Below are positions 33,120 to 45,315 of a stretch of DNA of 64,000 nucleotides, one piece after another (positions within the stretch are counted from its first letter, which is position 1; each line of letters begins with the position of its first letter). This stretch comes from Monarcha castaneiventris obscurior (Eukaryota > Chordata > Aves > Passeriformes > Monarchidae). The stretch is taken from positions 7,253,001-7,317,000 of the forward strand of contig JAMPIT010000230.1 in the NCBI GenBank assembly GCA_026261815.1. Direction: 5' to 3'. A model generated the notes under the pieces. The model saw nothing but the letters and a program-made list of their open reading frames with translations. It was not told the origin of the DNA and did no database searches. The position numbers and the translations under genes were made by a program.

Positions 33120-33955
33120 TTGATGTGATACTATCCACTCAAGATAATACAACACTTTGTTTTTATATTAGCAAACATTTCAAGAGTTTAATATTCTTGA
33201 ATGTTTTTTCTCTTTTATACTTCTAAAGAGATCAAAATAAATTAAACGTTTTGTACATAATTACAGAAGAAGTAGTTAACTTATTTTATCTTTTTAGTTT
33301 AGTACAAAGATATTTGCAAGCTCATTGCCGAAATACACCTTATTTATAAATTTCTTCCATTCTAACGCTAACAGCAAAGGCTCTTTGGCCTTTGGGCTTT
33401 CAGCATCTCTGACAGAAAGCTGCAAGATTTCTAATTGAAAGGTGCTACTTTGGGTTTTCTCCTCGTACCACTACATAGTTTCCTAAGATGTGGGATCTAA
33501 AATGGCTTAAGTTAGTAATGGATCTGTATTCATCAGCTTTTTATGATGTATTAAAACAAATGAAGGAAACAATTATTTGTATTAGTATGCAAATTGTTTT
33601 AAAAGAATCCATTTGGAGGGCAGAATGAAAAAAAATCTACTTCAGCTTACTTAATGTAAAATACAAAGCCACATTTACTCAAAAAGCAGTATTGTCCAAT
33701 AAGCAAAAAAAAAGTTTAAAATGGGCTTTTCCAACACACTGAAGGGCCTTACCCCATAGTCCTTCTTTTCTAAAATTTAGTGGTAAAAGAAAACATTTCA
33801 CATTTTATTTCCTGCCAATCGTGACTGCTTTGAAAAGTTGTAATAGAAACAGTTCCATCTGATGAGTGTCAGCATCTTATCTGCACACTTTTTAGTGGAC
33901 ACAAAAAAAATTTATACATCTATAGTAAAGTCCATGGAAGCTTTAAGGTACAAGA

Positions 33956-34208
33956 CTACATGTTGTAGGCCACATAGATGGGATCTAGCTGGTCTGCCAA
34001 AAATCCATCTCGTAGGTGCATACGTTGTTTCTCTCCACGGGAGTTGATAGGAATTACACCAATGTCCACAACCACCACCACCCCTACAATCAGATAGTGT
34101 TCCTCCAGGACCACGTTGGTGACCAAAGGAACAAGGTCCAAAGCTTCTTGCTCAGATCCATCCAGCTCAACTACAACGACCAACAAATTTGTCCAGGTAA
34201 ACACCGCA
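33956..34208 (-). CDS. DIP2C: DIP2C terminal coding exon
   Basis: 253 coding bp ending with TAG at 33958-33956. The first base completes a Cys codon begun in the 38.9 kb exon. It then encodes AVFTWTNLLVVVVELDG, a strongly hydrophobic run (HYLIVGVVVVVDIG), the motif PINSRGEKQRMHLR and the end FLADQLDPIYVAYNM. The RGEKQR segment sits where ANL enzymes have the A10 motif with its catalytic Lys (N-R-x-G-K). The C terminus DPIYVAYNM is the DIP2 family signature. The minus-strand acceptor is ccag/T at 34209-34210. Confidence 0.96.
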
Positions 34209-37200
34209 CTGGAACGAAAGAAAAAATACGATTAGTGGTGGGGTTTTTTTACCTATTTCATTTTTTATCCTTTTTCTTGCACCTTGGTTACCTTTTGTTG
34301 GAGCTCCTTGGGCTTGTTCAGTGTGCTCAGCACAAAGTGTGAGCAGCAAGAGAGAACATGCTGCAGGCAAGGGCAGAACAGCCCTATGAGCTCTCTTTAA
34401 TACTGCTGCAATTTAAAGCATTAGGCTGAGCTTTACAGAAACTTGCCTGTTGTGTAAGGAGGGAGTAAGACAGCACGTGGTTCCCTCCGAAGCCAGGGAA
34501 GTGCCATGGCTCTGCTGTGTTCATGGAGTGATGTGTGTGTGGAGGCGTCTTCTCTGGGGTTTTTTGAAGAGCAGCCCAGAAAACCAAGGAGGTTAAGAGA
34601 GGAGGCACCGAGAAGAACAGCAGGAGCATAGGCTGAGCTGAAAGACCTGTGGGATAACCCCTGCTAGGGAAGGGGTTCCCAGGAGCCCTGGGAAGGCACA
34701 AGGCACAGTGCAGGCAGACAGGGCTGCCCGGGGAGGGGGCATCCTCCCTGCGCCTGCTCGGCAAACACGGCCGTACGCCTTCGGGAATGGGCTGGCTGCT
34801 GTCCATGCAGGGCAGAGCTCAGCACAAAAAAGCTGCAATTCTTCTGGACCAATTGGTTTCCACAGAAGTAAGGCTGTGTCTCCATCTGTTTTATTTGGGC
34901 TGTTTTATTTCTGTTGGGTTTAAGGGGACAGTTTTAACATTCCTGATTAACAGTTGAGATGGTCAAAGGAATGCCATTATCCCCAGTATCTCCTCTTTGC
35001 TAAAAGAACTTTGTAAGACCCCAAAGTTTGGTTAAGCCTTCGAGCCAAAGCAGGTAAATTTTGGGTTCTGCTACCTGGGACTATTTCTGGCTAAGGATAA
35101 TGCATTTATCCTTCCAAATATGGAGGCTGGGAGGGTATCAAAGTCTGGTGTATGCTTCCATCCAGAGCAGTTTTACAGCTTCCCTCCATCCTCCTCCTCA
35201 CATCTCCAGTGTCTCCAAAGACTCTTGCATCTCACGGGAGGTCAGCACAGCTGAGCCACAAAGAGCAATCTCATTCTTCTTTGCAGGTGTTTAAAACACT
35301 TCTTCCTCTAACTTATTCCACAGAATAATTAATAATATTCTACACATGTAAGCCATACATCAAGCTCTGTACTTTACTTGCCTTCACCTCATAAAATCAG
35401 GGGATAACTTCCCAGAACTGTCTTGAGCATAGCATCTGAAAGTCAGAATATATTATGTACATAAGCCATCTTCAAAAAGAGCTTCTTACCCTAAGGTCAA
35501 TGCTTGATTGAGACAGCAGTGCACTGTTTTAGCCTACTAAGACAGCTCTGAAAATCCATGTACTGTGGAAACATATCTTACTTTGCCCAAAAATTAGCTA
35601 TGAAAATGTGCTCTACGTTGATGCTTGACAGAATGGATTTTAGAAGAAAAGTACTTACTCTTTAAAAAAAAAATATTCTCAGATCCTGCCAAAGTACTAT
35701 ATGATTGAATTCTTATGTGGTTATTGATCTGGAAAACTAATGAGCAGCCAAGACAAGGCTGAGAAGGCCCCTTTTGACTTAGCACTGCTGTGAAATGAAT
35801 TTCCGTTTGTAATTATGTTTTTACAGACATTCTACTAAGTTCTGATTGATGCTGAATATAAGTATCAGTCTGCACAGGTGACCATCTCCAGAGAGGTCCT
35901 GGAATTTTTATCGATTGCTGTACAAACATTTAAATTAGTATTATATATATATTTAGCAACAAAAATCTGGGTAGGTTTCATTGAAATGTAAGTTAGCATT
36001 TGAAACCATGCCTGGAAACTACTGGTAGCTTGTTACTTGAGAAAGCAATTAATAGCAAGATTCAGGAGCAGGTCTCTAAAACATGGGTTAGAATAAATTA
36101 GTTTGTCTGAATTCAGAAAACTGATTCCCAGAACTTTCATGAAGCTTCTATTAAGTCCTAAAATCAGTGACACTCCCAAGAGGCTTCAATTTAATTTAAA
36201 ACTCATTTCATATGTCATGGTTCTAACTCGCTGGTGACCACTGGAAGTAAAAGGAAATATTGCTCTTTATGTTCTTACTAGTTGAAATAATGAGATACAT
36301 TAGCCAGTGTGTATCTCTTATGCATACATCAACTTTCTAGCCCTGATGAATAAAAAAACTCAAACCAAAAAACTAGGGACCAGGAAGGCTGCCCCTTCCT
36401 TAAGAAATAACTGAGTCACAACAATGAAGTCACACCCAATAGATGCAAAATAGTCCATGCACTGAGCTGGGAATGGCCCCTCCTGCTGCTTCCGTGTCAC
36501 CAGATGCTACAGAAAAAACAAGGAAGTTGTCAAAACACCTCCAGGGAAAGAAGCTCCTAATTGTTTTCTTCTCTAAATATCTTGTGTAGCTTTGTGTATA
36601 AACCACTTCTAAGCAAATTCCAGGAAGCTCTGTTCTGTTCCTCCTTTGAGACTTTGACATTTAAATGAGTCAACCATGTGCTTTAATTAAAACACATACC
36701 TTATTTTTCAATATATTTTGTGGTATTAGAAACACTTTCAAAATGCCCAGTGTGGGTTTACATCACAATAAAACCAGACCGTGCCACTCTTTCACTTGTT
36801 CCATACTGAGACACGGGAAGTCCAGAATCAGAGGTTGTTGATTTTGTGCTAAAATTTCTTAGGAGACAAGAATAATTTTAAATGACCTTTCAGATCTGAT
36901 CCTCAATGACAGAAGCTGCCCAGCAGGATCGCATGTCAGTCAACAAATCCCCGAGTCCCTCAATGGTGTCCAGTGTTACAAAATGAGCTGCATTTCTCAG
37001 AGGCTGTTTTTACAATCTATCAAATGAACATGCCCAGCACCTTCTGTGTGCAACAGGAATTGATGTAGTTAAATCCTTAATGGGGCATTGGAACTGAAAT
37101 AAGAAAAGAGGCTCATGCTCCTGTCCACAGAAAGGGATATACAAGTTATAAATTATAAAAAAGTTAGCTGGCTATTATTTCACAAAGACAAAAGGAAGGT

Positions 37201-38857
37201 CTCTAAGAGAAGCTGAAAGAGAAGTTATGTGAAAGAAGTCAAGGACAGTCAGGACAAGGACTGTGAGTGAAAACTCCATGATGGTTATTTGGCAGAGTGT
37301 TGGTTAGGAAGAGGCTGGGAACTGTGAGCAAACCAGACATTGTCACTCTGAATAACTGTGTGTCCCTTTTCTGCAGGGACCACATCCGAGACACATCTTA
37401 TTCATCAGCAATCTCTCTTTTTGAGGAAAAAACAACCCTGAAATATTGGCCTTAAATATTGGCCCCTGGGCAAAGGGTAGCAACAGTACAGAGTGTTTTC
37501 TGAATTCTCACTCCTGTGCCTTGTACACTATCACTCACCTGCTGAGAAGAGTGAAGCACTGAGAATTATCTGCATGTACTTCTACCTTCTTGCAGAAATT
37601 CAGTGGTCTTTTTATCTGGTTGTTCCAGCTTACCCCCAACCCTTTTTCAGTTGCCACTTTCTCACTCAGGATTTCCATGGTTGTGGAACAAAAAGGATCC
37701 TCAAAGTGCTCTCAGCAGTCTTGAAAGCAGGAACATAATTTAAGCGTGTTTTGGTACTGGAACCCATTTCTGCAGTGTGATATGGCTACTTTATTCACTG
37801 CTGTGAGCTTATAATTTGAGGGGACACACAAACCTCTGACAAACAGGTACTGATGAACACATCGATTTATGAATCTGTGGCCATCTTATAATAGAGCAGT
37901 CCTTAAACAGCTTTACCTGAAAACTGCTGGTACTGATCTGACACATTTTCAGGGGGAATTTCATGACATTCCTAAAGTGGTCATGCTGGTCTGTATGGAG
38001 GTACAGAACCCAGCACCCAGCTCCTTGTGTAGTGCCTGTCTGGCACAAGACCATACTAGCAGTGATGATGCTCTAGGAGGAGGCAATAAGGCAAAATCTC
38101 AGTTACAGTCAGCCAAGCAATTAAATGCATTCATTTTAACTGATACTTAAGAAAAAAGCAAAGTCTTTTACTAAAGAAAACCAGTTCAGCTGCTGTTCTT
38201 CATTCATTATTAAGCTTTCTGCTCCAGGCCACACCTCTGCAGCCAGGATTGAAAAGAAAAATGCACTAAATTGCTCTGGATATTGTGAGAGATTCATTTT
38301 GGTTGAAAGGTGAATAGCTGAGCAAAGGTTGTATCAAAACAAAACAACTACCTGACTGAGTCTTTTGATGCAAGACTAATGAAAAGCAATTTGAGCTCAT
38401 CGGCCTCAAGAAATGATTACCTGCTGTGTACATCTGAGGATGATACATTGATTAAGACAACATCATTATTAACTCATTGATTTGCCGCTTCAATTTCCAT
38501 TGTGACCTTGATTTGATCACTGCTTCATTTACTAATAACCAATTCAAGAAATAACAGTGTGTTCACTAATAAAATTTATTAGAGTGTTCATTTATTTGAA
38601 ATGTTTGCTTGCTTACACCTTCAAGAAAAAAAAAAAAGAAAGAAACATACTGAATGAACTTATCAGAATTCAGTCCTTTCTGATTAAATTTGTTTGAGAA
38701 AAGTTTCATCCTATGGACACATTGGCAGCTGGGTTATAAATCCTGTGACCATCCTGACAGGCCATTTCCTGGATCAATTGCAATATCCAAGGAGAAAACC
38801 CAGACATTATAGATACTTCAGCTTTTTATAAGGGCCCTGGTGTTATATAATCCTTAC
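34209..38857 (-). other. DIP2C: DIP2C last intron (4.65 kb)
   Basis: Intron between the last two coding exons (donor GTAAGG, acceptor CCAG). It has a GC-rich patch at about 34.6-34.8 kb with overlapping open frames on both strands, an (AT)n run at 35940-35953 and a 13-bp near-duplication at 37441-37466. No exon or transposon is recognised. Confidence 0.8.
37441..37466. repeat. 13-bp tandem near-duplication
   Basis: AAATATTGGCCTT is followed directly by AAATATTGGCCCC in the last DIP2C intron. It is a simple slippage product. Confidence 0.8.
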
Positions 38858-38981
38858 CATTCTGTGATGCTCTTGTGTGCTCTAATTACAGAGGTTTCGA
38901 TATCGATCGGATGGTACCTCATCCCTCGCAGTTCCATGGCTTCATCTAATGCACCCACCACATAAAGTGCATCATGGCGTT
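38858..38981 (-). CDS. DIP2C: DIP2C exon with ANL A8-like motif
   Basis: 124 bp. It completes a Glu codon (2 bases), then encodes 40 residues from RHDALYVVGALDEAMELRG through MRYHPIDIETSVIRAH to KSITE, and ends with the first two bases of a Cys codon. G-x-LDEAMELRGMRYHPIDIE aligns with the A8 hinge motif of ANL enzymes (GRxDDxIKxxGxRVxPxEIE), which swings the C-terminal subdomain between half-reactions. The acceptor is caccaccag and the donor ATG/GTAAGG. Confidence 0.96.
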
Positions 38982-40760
38982 CTGGTGGTGAGGGAAAAAA
39001 AACAAGAAAGATTCTATTCTCCAGTACATTAAATTATAAAAATGTTCACATTAAGAATTAAGTAAAGTAAGTACAATGTAAGTTATCCTCGAATTTCTGA
39101 AACCCCGAAGTGATTTCTGAACTAAAGAGCATTTTCCATTACTGAAGTGCAATGCAGAGCAAAAAGACAGAAGAAAGGAAGGCAGAAACACTATTCCCAT
39201 TTGAAAAAGACAAAGGCAGAAATCTTTATCCAAAGATGGCAGCATAAATTCTGGTTTTCTCTCAGGTGGATGCAGGACAGATTCATTTTTTTTAAGGCAC
39301 TCTGACAACAGGTTCCTTGTTTCTCTGTTTTTTCAAAGAGAAAGAACAGATTTAATCCCAAAAGTGTGGCTGATGTTCTTTCAATTGCTTTGAGATGGTC
39401 ACTACAGATGCTTTTGGTGTATTACAAAGGTGATTATCAATAAACAAAAACATGTGCTATAGCTAGATAGCAAATTGCTCATTCAGGTAAATTAAGCATA
39501 GCACTTTTATAGCCCATATTTTTGACCTACTAAAGAAATAAATGAGGCTGAAATTACACTTTTTAAAAGATACTAGGCTGAAAATAAACAATTACATGCT
39601 AGTCATAAAAATTATTTGCTAATAGCAGATAACTGACTCTTTTTGCGTGAATTTGGATAGTTGTGTGGTGATATTGTAATGACAATATGAGCTCTACCTA
39701 ATAAAGGGCTGGGAACTTCCTGCACTGGGAGCTAAAAGTAGGAGGAGAATGGAGCAACTCTTTGCTAGGAGAATACTTAAGCTTTTTGAATGCTTAAGTT
39801 GCAATATCCTCAGAGAATCCTGAATTTTCTCAAAGTTGGGCTATCATTATGAAATGAAAAAAGCCTGTGCAAACCAAAGTAAATCTCTTCAGAAGGTGCC
39901 AACATTAGGCAGCAGGCCTTATCCACCGGGATCACTAAAATTTTTTCAGATTTGATGAATTCTTTCTTTGGCTGAATAGTAGCTATTCTAATGGCCCTGG
40001 GATCACCCCTGGAGGTGCTCACAGTGTTGCTGGAAACCCTATTTGGCCAACAGCCTTCCCTGGCCAGCTCAGCCACAGATGCTTTTGGCACTGTGCTTTG
40101 CAAAAATCACAGAAAAAAACATTTTCCCAATCACAGACTTTGTGTGCCCGGCAGCACTCGTTCACTTATATGTGTACATGAGACAAGGAATTTCATTAAA
40201 ACACATAAGGGAAACCTGTACCTTCCTGACAGAAACCCAAACACCCTATAGCTTCTCTTGCAGGCTACTGCTTGTTGTTACACTTCAGTAACCAGCCCTG
40301 CAGGGTCAAAGACAGGAAAATCTGAGGGATGGACAGCTTCTGTGAATAGGTTTATAACAGAGGAGGTGGTGGTCACAGGAGGGACAGGGCTCAGACTCCC
40401 ACCAGGCTTTTTCCATCTGCACAAATGCGTTCCTGGGCACACAATTGCCAGAGCAAATGATGAAAGTTTCAGCTGCATTTAATATTTTTCAGGCTGAAGC
40501 ACTGGGTACATTAACAGTGCCAAAAGGCCACCGGTGGAGGGGATTTATAGCACCCAAGGTCCAGCAAAGGAAAAGTAACTATTTCAGCAGGGAAATCTTG
40601 CCCTCTGATTTCTTTTCTGATTATTTTAACTAAGGCTTTTTTGCAGTTTTACAGGTTCCAGAGATGGAGCATGTTAGTTACCACAGGGCCAGAGACACAG
40701 TGCCACCCTCCAAATAAGCCAAATTATTTGCATAGACCTAGATGATGAGAAAGCTCTTAC
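38982..40760 (-). other. DIP2C: DIP2C intron
   Basis: 1779-bp intron with AT-rich sequence and scattered short open frames. One small inverted repeat, atattgt/acaatat, lies near 39671-39688. No mobile element is recognised. Confidence 0.8.
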
Positions 40761-40935
40761 CTCCATTTGCATCTGTGAGTTCTGTTCTTCTCAGGAACCC
40801 CAGATAACCAGTTCTTGCCCAAATAGTCTGTGTGTCTCCAAAGCTGAGTCTTGAGTTAAAATGATCTGATTGCAAAGATTCATCTCCATAGATGGTAAAA
40901 TACCCACTGGCATTGTGAGTGCTGTGAACCCATAT
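40761..40935 (-). CDS. DIP2C: DIP2C exon with ANL A7-like segment
   Basis: 175 bp, entering in phase 0 and ending one base into a Glu codon. It encodes 58 residues from IWVHSTHNASGYFTIYGDE through FNSRLSFGDTQTIWART to GYLGFLRRTELTDANG. The WARTGYLGFL segment lies where ANL enzymes have the A7 TGD motif that contacts the AMP ribose. DIP2 proteins carry TGYLG there, as seen here. The acceptor is taacttag and the donor GAG/GTAAGA. Confidence 0.96.
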
Positions 40936-41859
40936 CTAAGTTAAAAGCAATTATACTGGTATTAATTAAAGTAGCTTTTGAGAATGAAGCATTATTGAAA
41001 ATTCTTGATGCAAGTATTTTTAGTCATAGCTAGATAATACTAAAAATGTCTTTAAATCTGTTTCTGAACCCATAACTGACCCAGTTCTGGGCACAGAGAC
41101 CCCAATCTACTTTTGTTGAAGTTGCAGGGCAGATCTGAGCCAAGTTCCCCACTCCTGTGTATTTACCCCAGCAGAGCATCCTCCATGAACACCAGACAGA
41201 CAGATTATTTTAAAGAGTGAGGCCAGGGCCCTTCACCTATGGAGAAGGATTCATTCCATTGAACTCAAAGCATCATGGGAATTTTTAGGGTTTCAAATTA
41301 ATGAACTCTTATAGAAACTCACAAATTAGATTGTGGTTTTTATTATGATCAAACATGTTCTTCATTTTGTTAACTAGATTTTTAACTGCTTGAAAACAAC
41401 ATAATTTTTTTTACTCATTCTAGAAACATAAAATAAATTTGAAAAACATATAGCCTTGCTCAACTCAGCTAATGAGAGTACTTCAGTGCAATGAAGCACA
41501 ATGATTATGAAGAACAGCAGAAGAAAACCATTTAGCTGAAATGGAGATAATCTATAAACTAGCTTTTCATGTAAGCTTCCATCGGAATTAGTGAAGCACC
41601 AAGTATAAAATACAGTTAGCAAAAGCAAATTTTTTTCATTTTTTTAACTTGAGCTATTACTATTTAGCAACAATTTACTAACAATTTTAATAATGACACA
41701 AGTATCATGATCCACACTTTATAAAGATCAGTAGAATTCACTGTTTCTTAACTGGGCATTTGATAAGATGTATCATAGGAAATCATTAGCATACACAACA
41801 GTAGATTTGTCTCTGCAATTTAGTTCAGAGCATTCAAAGTTCAGGCTCTCATGACTCAC
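40936..41859 (-). other. DIP2C: DIP2C intron
   Basis: 924-bp AT-rich intron with donor GTGAGT and acceptor AACTTAG. No further feature is seen. Confidence 0.8.
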
Positions 41860-41934
41860 CTCACCAAGATGAGAATCTCCTAAGGGTCCCTTTGTTTCTG
41901 GATTAGCAATAATAATACGTACTCCTGGGAGGAT
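41860..41934 (-). CDS. DIP2C: DIP2C exon, ANL domain core
   Basis: 75 bp, phase 0 to 0, 25 residues: ILPGVRIIIANPETKG then PLGDSHLGE. This matches the ANL strand-turn region preceding A7 (cf. P-G-x-x-x-x-I-x-x-x-x-G-x-x-L-G-E-I). PETKGPLGDSHLGE is a near-invariant DIP2 sequence, and IIIANPE is the form I associate with DIP2C rather than DIP2A/B. The acceptor is caatag and the donor GAG/GTGAGT. Length keeps the frame if skipped. Confidence 0.95.
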
Positions 41935-42903
41935 CTATTGAGAGAAAACATGAGGGAGTAAGAAAGCAGGTGCCACCTTATGCAATTGTATGCTGATGCT
42001 TTGTGTCCGAAGAACCTTCATTAGAAATGACATGAAATCCTTAAAAAGTTAAGGTAGATTTATAGCACAAAGACATAAAATAGTCCATAGGTATGACAAA
42101 TTACGAGATATTTGGGAGATGTGACAAAACTGCTTCTCTTTGTGAAAGCTGTTCCATCAATAAACCTCAGAAATCAAATGTTTACCTGCAGAACAAAAAT
42201 CAGACCAAATGGTCCCTGTCTCTATAAGAATACGTAGTAGGATAGGGAAAACCTAAATGAAACTTTGGCCTGAAACAAGAAGGCCAGAGACATCATGCAA
42301 TCTCCCAGGATGATGACCTGCCAAACACCTCATGTAATGGACATTCAACAACTACAAAGGTGGATGCTGAGCCCTAAAATAAAAAGGGAGCATCCTCTGA
42401 CCATGGATGTCTGCAAAACTATGGACAGAAAGCTTTAGATGACCATCCATAGCATCAGAGCCTGCTCCTACGTCCTCATCCTGTCCCCACAGCCAAGCCC
42501 CAGCAGGGGCAGCTCCTCTGCAGGGGATCAGTGGCCCGTGGGCACAGCGTTGGTATCTCAGACCAGCTCTCACTGGAGGTGGGTTCTGCATCGATGGAAC
42601 TGCCAGCACCAGCGGCACATTTGTCAGCTGCTTCAGGAATGACATGCAGGGGATGAAATACCTTCTTTTTGCACAAAAGAAGGAATTGATTTCTGCATAA
42701 AAGAGCGAGATACAGGTTCTGAGAGAGCAGTAATGCATCAGCTACACCATCATGCTGTAACCTCAACAGTAAAGGAAGGACATCAATCCTTCAGCTGATA
42801 GTGCCTTCCCCAGCACTACATTCATGTAAAAATGAATAGAAATGGATATTAACTGAAGATATTGACCATAAAAGTTACACTTAAATCTTCTTTCTGTACT
42901 TAC
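41935..42903 (-). other. DIP2C: DIP2C intron
   Basis: 969-bp intron with donor GTAAGT. A GC-richer patch at 42.4-42.65 kb has chance open frames on both strands (up to 128 codons, minus strand). No exon or transposon is recognised. Confidence 0.8.
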
Positions 42904-42961
42904 TTTTCCAGACTCCATGAGAGGCAAACTATGTGGAGATCCTCGTTCAACTAAACGAACT
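42904..42961 (-). CDS. DIP2C: DIP2C exon, ANL domain
   Basis: 58 bp. The first base completes an Arg codon (AG from the 59.25 kb exon plus A), then 19 residues follow: VRLVERGSPHSLPLMESGK, ending in phase 0. This matches the DIP2 segment between RALRHDR and ILPGV. The acceptor is attttacag and the donor AAA/GTAAGT. It is phase-coupled to the 62-bp exon upstream (together 120 bp). Confidence 0.95.
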
Positions 42962-45277
42962 CTGTAAAATAATATGTATAATACATGGTTGCATTTATTT
43001 GCTTTTCATTAACATTATTTCTAAAAGGAATGGTTAATGGTTGCAGAGTTTAATGTTATTTTTGGAAGAGATGAAGCTTATATCCTGTTATGTAGAAGAC
43101 AATCAGACCCAATATTTAGTATTAGTCAAAACTTATGGATAGGAAAATAATGAAAAAAGATGTGTGTGAACGTTTTCTGAAATAATAAATTCTTCAAATG
43201 TAGTTGGTGCCTTTTATTTGTTTTTGATAGACTTTTGTAAATGAAATTCCATGCACAAATTTATTTATGACAAGAGGAATCTAAAATACTGATTTCCCAC
43301 AAGAATATCACAAAAACCAGGGCACAGACACAAAAGCATCTGAGCTGAGTGAGCAACCACATTCCACAAGTAGCTAACAGCTAAAATCAAAATCATATCA
43401 AAATAACTCATAACCTGGCCTCAGCTTCAAATCTGCATTTGCAATCTTTTAATTATTTTCTAAGGACAGTGGCTGATAAACATTTTAATATTTAAAAAAA
43501 ATCATTTAATGAAAAATGTTATTACTTCTGAGATCAGATCCATTCTCAGAGTATAACTTTGTGGTTGTCTCTCTTCTTTATTTAGATAACTTACTTCCCC
43601 ACTAAGTGAAATGGAATGTCATCTCTCCTTCAGTGGTACAATGGTCTGGAAGGAAATTCCCCATTTAACCTCAGAAAACTACTCAGCAGGTTAGAATGAA
43701 AGAGATGTCCAAGTTCCAAAATAGCTGATGATCTCAGCCAGTACATGGCAAAGAAAATTCGGTAACATCTAGTTATTCCTGTATCCTAAGTAGGTAACTT
43801 ACAACCATGAAAACCTTAAACTTCCCACTCCTGAACATTATCTGTAATCCACTTAACCAGGCTAAATCTGGACTTGTGTCCAAAGAGCTGTTCTTACCTC
43901 TTTCCTCCCCTCAGCTCTGGGTATCAGAAAGACAAAACCCCACAATACAAGATGCCTAAAAGCCAGCCATGTAAAAGGTAAAGATGAAACATCAGAAGAC
44001 AAGAAAACAGACAGGAGCAGATGGGTGGAGATGGCTGGATCCCGTTAAGCTGAGCATAAAACTAAGTCTATTAGGAGGAGTCACAATAGATCTTTTTCAG
44101 ACTGTTTTGTCTTTTTACAGACAGAGTATTGCAGTGCTCAGTTTGGGAAAGGAGGGATGAGACACAGAGAGACCTCAGCTAGAGGTCTCTTTGGAGAAGA
44201 ACAAAGCTTTAGCAAGTTCAGACCAAAGCATAAAGGAGATGGAAAAAGATCTTTCTCCTCTTTTCTTTTTCCTTTCCCTATTTCTTTGCTCCAAGAGTCT
44301 TCTATAAAAGCTGAGACTGTTGAGGTCAAGGCAGGCATAGTGGATAGTGTTTTATCTGCAGTTCTGGGAAGTCTCTCAACCTTGATGAATGGGGCAGGGC
44401 TAAGCACATCAGTGTGAACAGCTCCTCTCACTAACAGAAAGATACAACCCAAACATCTAGGAATTTCAGACTTTTTTCCAAGTCGTGTTGAGAGGAAAAG
44501 TAAAGTACATACAAGGGGTACTGCCTGGAGCAGGCACAGTTAGGCAGCTGCCGCCCAGCCCATGAAGTGTGTAACAGGAACCACCTTTCAACACTTCTTC
44601 AGCTGCTACTAAACTCCCAGACAGCCTGAAGCACTAATTGCCCTCCTCTGTGTGTTACCTTTAATGTTATCCTGCCCTTGTTTACACTGTTGTGTTACAG
44701 GTGTACCACATGTCTGTGTTTTCTGCCTTTCCTGCTGAACCTCCCACCAGCTGAGGAGCAGTAGAGCCACCACTGGATTCATGGCAGAAGCAGTGAAGCT
44801 ACAGCAACCATTTGTTCATCCAGGGACACAGACACAGGGCAGCAGAAAGCCATGGGAGCTTCTCTAGAATATGTGTGTGCAAGGCTAAAGTAAGGCTGCT
44901 CTATAAAGGGTACCTCTACATCAGCCACGCTTGTGGCAGCAAGTGGCAACAAAATGGCACACAACCACACAAATGGCAGCCAAATCATAACTATTTAGGA
45001 GTATTAGGCAAAGGTTTTAAAAATACCTCTGTATATATTGAAATGAAATCAAATATTGCAAAAACCAGTTGCTACTAATGCCTATATATTTCTGCCTTCG
45101 TATACATATCTTTGTTCTGTAAAATCCATATTAGTCTAGAAATAGAAAATGCCTTAACTGAGTTCTTCCAAACAATTGACATCTCCGAACTTTCGACAGG
45201 TGTTTGCAAACAGGTAGCTACTCTTGGAAGAAATAGTCATCATCTCAACCACTGGGCTCCTCCTTTCACAGACAGAG

Positions 45278-45315
45278 TTATCTTACCTGAGATATCTTAC
45301 CTGTTATCTTACCTT
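45278..45315. repeat. Short TTATCTTACCT-type repeat
   Basis: Three closely spaced copies of (T/A)TATCTTACCT (gttatcttacctgagatatcttacctgttatcttacc region), separated by 1-4 bp. It is a minor intronic tandem array. Confidence 0.75.

Larger units (their letters stand above)
31075..33955 (-). other. DIP2C: DIP2C 3' UTR (approximate end)
   Basis: AT-rich non-coding sequence downstream (minus strand) of the DIP2C stop. Minus-strand AATAAA hexamers (plus TTTATT) occur at 32834-32839, 31903-31908, 31711-31716 and finally 31091-31096. I take the last as the distal end, giving a 3'UTR of about 2.9 kb. A short (AT)n tract lies at about 33109-33119. Extent is inferred from the signals, and shorter isoforms are possible. 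Confidence 0.6.
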